DNA of 64,000 nucleotides from Ancylostoma caninum (taxonomy: Eukaryota > Nematoda > Chromadorea > Rhabditida > Ancylostomatidae): positions 1,240,001-1,304,000 of the forward strand of contig JBAJFG010000019.1 of the NCBI GenBank assembly GCA_037903475.1, read 5' to 3'. Position 1 is the stretch's first letter. Every line of letters starts with the position of its first letter. The translations under genes were made by a program, and so were the position numbers. Positions 62,901 to 64,000 of this stretch are shown here, piece after piece. Below the pieces are notes generated by a model that made no database searches, was not told the DNA's origin, and saw only the letters and a list, made by a program, of their open reading frames with translations.

Positions 62901-62913
62901 CATTGTTCACTAA
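48744..62913 (+). CDS. Secreted ShKT-CAP domain protein (ASP-like, SCP/TAPS family)
   Basis: Proposed exons: 48744-48787 (tentative, signal-peptide end), 50982-51149 (ShKT), 54199-54268, 54339-54414, 62231-62380, 62445-62555, 62616-62701 and 62796-62913. Phases match at every join. Domain order: hydrophobic leader, ShKT (six Cys plus one extra), a basic linker (KKKKTQKGTDN), one CAP domain, a Cys-rich hinge ending at TAA. CAP hallmarks: FLDMHNYYR, GENLFYSS, IGHYTQMVW, GCYVHWC, TCHYGPQGN, with the conserved cavity His and Glu present. ASP-type CAP proteins are secreted by hookworms and related strongylids; their biochemical role is unsettled. ShKT modules in other proteins are disulphide-rich, sometimes channel-binding. 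The fusion and its N-terminal ShKT position are seen here; the function is not known. No stop or frameshift in any exon. First coding exon with ATG not found. Confidence 0.82.
50982..51149 (+). CDS. ShKT-domain exon
   Basis: Reads AEKRCCDKDPSCSEWAEYGH then CQDNPEWMLPNCPLSCRSCP: the ShKT pattern with six Cys, the conserved Asp after the first Cys, the Trp, and a WM before the fourth Cys. A KKKKTQKGTDNIQRL linker follows and the exon stops one base into a Pro codon at a GTGAGT donor. The acceptor is the least certain point, since the frame is open upstream to 50948. Confidence 0.85.
51339..52400 (-). mobile_element. Mariner transposon copy, minus strand, decayed
   Basis: The TIR-like TTAACAAGGAAGCGTGAAAT at 51339 leads into minus-strand mariner sequence: LAHAEIAFQKFTNSRDLISC near 51520 (transposase C-terminus), LAWSRGKPAF-type sequence on the opposite strand near 51720, PHDLTDDQRLIWRDIFSNLI near 52060 (HTH region) and LGRGLGMSLDDQVFRTAVKP near 52240. 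The 5' end is lost near 52400, next to the hairpin. Confidence 0.75.
52425..53230. repeat. 0.8-kb hairpin made from mariner 3' sequence
   Basis: 52510-52800 is repeated in inverse at 52978-53225 with near identity. The arms hold mariner transposase sequence plus about 55 bp of unique flank (CTTGGAACGACGACGAAACG), and the spacer is 52801-52977. One arm lacks about 60 bp present in the other. The pattern is that of a snap-back inverted duplication, not of a transposon with its own TIRs. Confidence 0.88.
53625..53999 (+). mobile_element. Mariner 3' end fragment
   Basis: Aligns with 44290-44670, including CCCCTGCTCCAGAGTAACGT and the terminal GGCAATCAATTTCGCATAAC. A TA follows (54000-54001). Upstream part missing. 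Confidence 0.75.
54199..54414 (+). CDS. CAP-domain exons 1 and 2
   Basis: Exon 54199-54268 follows TTGATTCAG and reads RCRENGMTDEVRQKFLDMHN then YY, carrying the first conserved CAP His. A 70-bp intron is followed by exon 54339-54414: SKVAKGLAKDGAGGYAPKAA then RMKKM, matching the ASP consensus closely. The donor is a less usual GTGCGC. The ShKT exon joins through a Pro codon (C plus CG). The next CAP exon is 7.8 kb downstream. Confidence 0.88.
54840..56210 (-). mobile_element. RTE-type retrotransposon fragment (linker and RT)
   Basis: Minus-strand order: linker (RFIYGLVESCQRNAEDVERF, WCHYFKKIATEELDHALIP), KMKAGKATGPDDSTAELWKS, NYRPLRLLSHTIKIFERILD, VGVHQCSALAPLFFIIVMDA, active site TLLFADDAVLTSGDKQ, then TNAFKYLGS near 55020. 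The endonuclease and the last part of RT are missing and the frame shifts several times. It lies in the 7.8-kb intron of the ShKT-CAP gene. Confidence 0.88.
56618..57692. mobile_element. Non-autonomous hAT-type transposon, 1075 bp
   Basis: The ends CAGGGGTGTGCGGAA and, reversed, CAGGCATGTGCGGAA are flanked by GCCCCGAT (56610-56617) and GTCCTGAT (57693-57700), a decayed 8-bp duplication (6 of 8). Sub-terminal DNA has repeated TTTCCGTTTCACG-like motifs and a CATTTTTGGCC block also present in the 7866-8946 element, which has nearly the same length. No transposase. Confidence 0.85.
58607..59028. mobile_element. TTAA-flanked MITE, 422 bp, intact
   Basis: The ends AGGCAGCACTCACGGAAATT are perfect inverted repeats over about 20 bp, with TTAA on both sides (58603-58606, 59029-59032). 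This is the best complete copy of the AGGCAGC family in the window. Confidence 0.9.
59972..60042 (+). other. tRNA-like relic or SINE head
   Basis: TGGCGTAATGGATAAG fits the internal A-box and GGTTTAAATCC is two changes from the B-box GGTTCGAATCC, about 55 bp apart. The arms do not fold into a functional cloverleaf, so this is a tRNA-derived repeat, possibly from tRNA-Arg, rather than a tRNA gene. Confidence 0.4.
60445..60502 (-). other. Second tRNA-like relic, inverted
   Basis: On the minus strand TGGCCGAGTGGATAAGAGAG matches an A-box and aligns with the 59972 segment; a GAGTTCGAGAA follows at the expected B-box place. No functional cloverleaf. Confidence 0.35.
60955..61735. other. Hairpin-rich region without a recognised gene
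   Basis: Contains a perfect 10-bp stem with AGAG loop (61132-61155, CTCCCGCTCA paired with TGAGCGGGAG) and an 8-bp stem GGGGCACG/CGTGCCCC (61257-61282). Opposing open frames at 61337-61639 match no family. Confidence 0.45.
61740..62130 (-). repeat. Minisatellite, about 57-bp units
   Basis: Similar along its length to 14410-14790, including GACGAGGGATGACACGGATG and CGTCCTAAAGTGGGAAA units. It stands alone here, without hAT ends, about 100 bp before a CAP exon. Confidence 0.7.
62231..62913 (+). CDS. CAP-domain exons 3-6 and Cys-rich C-terminus
   Basis: Exon 62231-62380 reads VYDCKMEESARQHALKCQRR then GENLFYSSLLQKNKVETAID. Exon 62445-62555 reads SWFWELIENGLGQENILRRK and ends IGHYTQ. Exon 62616-62701 reads MVWQDSYKLGCYVHWCDYMT then ATCHYGPQ. 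Exon 62796-62913 reads GNLFGVPIYEVGDPCTTDDD then CDCDDCTCSREEALCIVH and stops at TAA (62911-62913). Introns of 64, 60 and 94 bp. These include the signature motifs of CAP proteins. All frames are intact. Confidence 0.93.
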
Positions 62914-63416
62914 TGGTTGTTGCATAAATCGTTTTTAAGGCAATTAGAAATTACAACAGCAGAACCACCACCTGAATTCCGCATTGATTGAGATGAACTA
63001 AGCAGCAGAACTCGACCTGAGCACAGAGCGAATTCCCTTTAGGCTGTGAGAAAATTCGAATCTGGGTGAAGTGTTATCTTCCATCGAACCGAAAACGAAG
63101 TAGAACACTTATCAAACTACTGGTTCTTGAGCTCCAAATGTAGTAATTTTTTCGGCTTGGTGGACGTGAGCGTATGCCGCGAGATGAGTAAATACTACAA
63201 TGTTCAGAACCCGAGTTACGCTCCGGACAACGGAATGACCAACAATCTCCGAATAGCAGATACCGTGTAACGGATAACGGCTAGGGGGCCATGTCAGAGG
63301 ACACCGGGCCAAAAATAACCTTTCCAGTTGAGTTTTTTTTACTGCAAGCTATGGACTGTATCGTACCGTTCACGATCTTCTAAGGAAGCACTGCAAATCG
63401 GTTATTATCAGATATA
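62914..63416. other. Downstream of the ShKT-CAP gene; nothing recognised
   Basis: No canonical AATAAA is seen near the stop; GCATAAATCG at 62925 is the nearest A-rich motif. No other feature. Confidence 0.35.
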
Positions 63417-63452
63417 CAGGGTGCAGCAAATGTCTTCGGATAAGCATAATCG
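63417..63452 (+). mobile_element. Left end of a CAGGGTG-type element running toward the window edge
   Basis: After TA (63415-63416), CAGGGTGCAGCAAATGTCTT resembles the ends of the 2823, 4532 and 38163 elements. No right end is present before 64000. Confidence 0.45.
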
Positions 63453-63991
63453 CTCGCTGAAAACATATGGAAGAGTAACCTTTAAAAATTTATAGTCATT
63501 TTTTGTTTACAGCCAAGTTTTGAGCACAAATGTTATTTTTGGTATCAAGGTTCGCTGCTCTCGTAGGTACACAGACTTCGGGAAGTCCAGGTGAGACGTG
63601 GACTCTGGCGCGCAGGTAGTTGAGGTCCACCACTTCTCTATCTATTTGCGAAGAGATCCCAAATTCCTGTGGAAATTAGTAGAAGCCTTATTCCGTGAGG
63701 CCCTGGAAAAATCTCCAAAAAATTTACAAAATAGGTAGGGCATCTATAGGTTCATTATTAGCTTCGATTTTGGCAGTGGTCGAAATATTCGCCAACAAAC
63801 ACAATCGCGCAATTATAGCTATCTTCGCCACTTTAACGGCGATTTGTGATAGGCTTGCTAACTCGCTCTTTCTTAATGTATACATGGTATTTTGATATTT
63901 ATAGACTGGTGAAATTGTCTCCTAAAGTGAGTACTTCTCTCTACTACAGAGGTGGGGATATATAGGTCTATCGAGGTCCTACATCAATCTA

Positions 63992-64000
63992 CTCAGACAA
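63992..64000 (+). mobile_element. Truncated left end of the CTCAGACAA hairpin MITE
   Basis: TA then CTCAGACAA at the window end matches the left end of the 29308-29392 MITE. Only nine bases are visible. Confidence 0.35.

Overview
The window looks like nuclear DNA of a strongylid (clade V) parasitic nematode, most likely a hookworm-like species. The evidence is a single-CAP-domain protein of the Ancylostoma-secreted-protein (ASP) type, many 50-70 bp introns beside kilobase-sized ones, and a dense load of nematode-type mobile elements: RTE and CR1 non-LTR retrotransposons, mariner/Tc1, hAT, a Helitron and TTAA-flanked MITEs. No bacterial-style gene organisation, rRNA gene or CRISPR array is visible. 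Species assignment is inference from gene content only.

Two multi-exon host genes can be rebuilt on the + strand by reading splice sites and phase. (1) A CYP4-type cytochrome P450 has nine exons between 10341 and 34789. It is complete from the C-helix to the stop codon, but its first roughly 110-120 codons were not found. A 12 kb intron (11180-23259) and a 7.6 kb intron (27022-34601) hold nested retroelements and transposons. (2) A secreted ShKT-CAP protein runs from about 48744 to 62913: a probable signal-peptide exon, an ShKT exon, then a complete CAP (SCP/TAPS) domain and a Cys-rich tail over six exons. Exon phases agree at every junction. The ShKT module lies N-terminal to the CAP domain, the reverse of the order in vertebrate CRISPs, and this is the most interesting coding feature here.

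Layout. 1-6760: no recognisable gene; two related 0.9 kb TA-flanked inverted-repeat elements and a small palindrome. 6932-9948: 5'-truncated RTE split by a hAT element with a perfect 8-bp target duplication. 10341-11179: first recognised P450 exons. 12000-18640: two RTE copies and a CR1 copy, with a second hAT element inside one RTE. 18643-20490: two TTAA-flanked inverted-repeat elements that share one TTAA, one of them holding a TA-flanked palindromic MITE. 22300-28000: RTE scraps, MITE ends and P450 exons 4-8. 28369-31929: mariner, Tc1 and mariner-like elements inside the last P450 intron; the final exon is at 34602-34789. 35876-37470: minisatellites. 38163-40031: a mariner-like MITE and a non-autonomous Helitron. 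40032-46827: RTE fragments and a 5.4 kb inverted repeat with about 1.9 kb arms, each arm holding the same CR1-in-RTE nested insertion. 48335-48549: palindromic MITE. 50982-62913: the ShKT-CAP gene, its introns carrying mariner copies, a mariner-derived 0.8 kb hairpin, another RTE, a third hAT element and a 2.6 kb mariner-ended composite with tRNA-like segments.

Most long open frames are decayed transposon coding sequence or shadows of repeats, not host genes. Exon boundaries come from reading GT/AG sites, phase and family alignment by eye; no transcript or database evidence was available.
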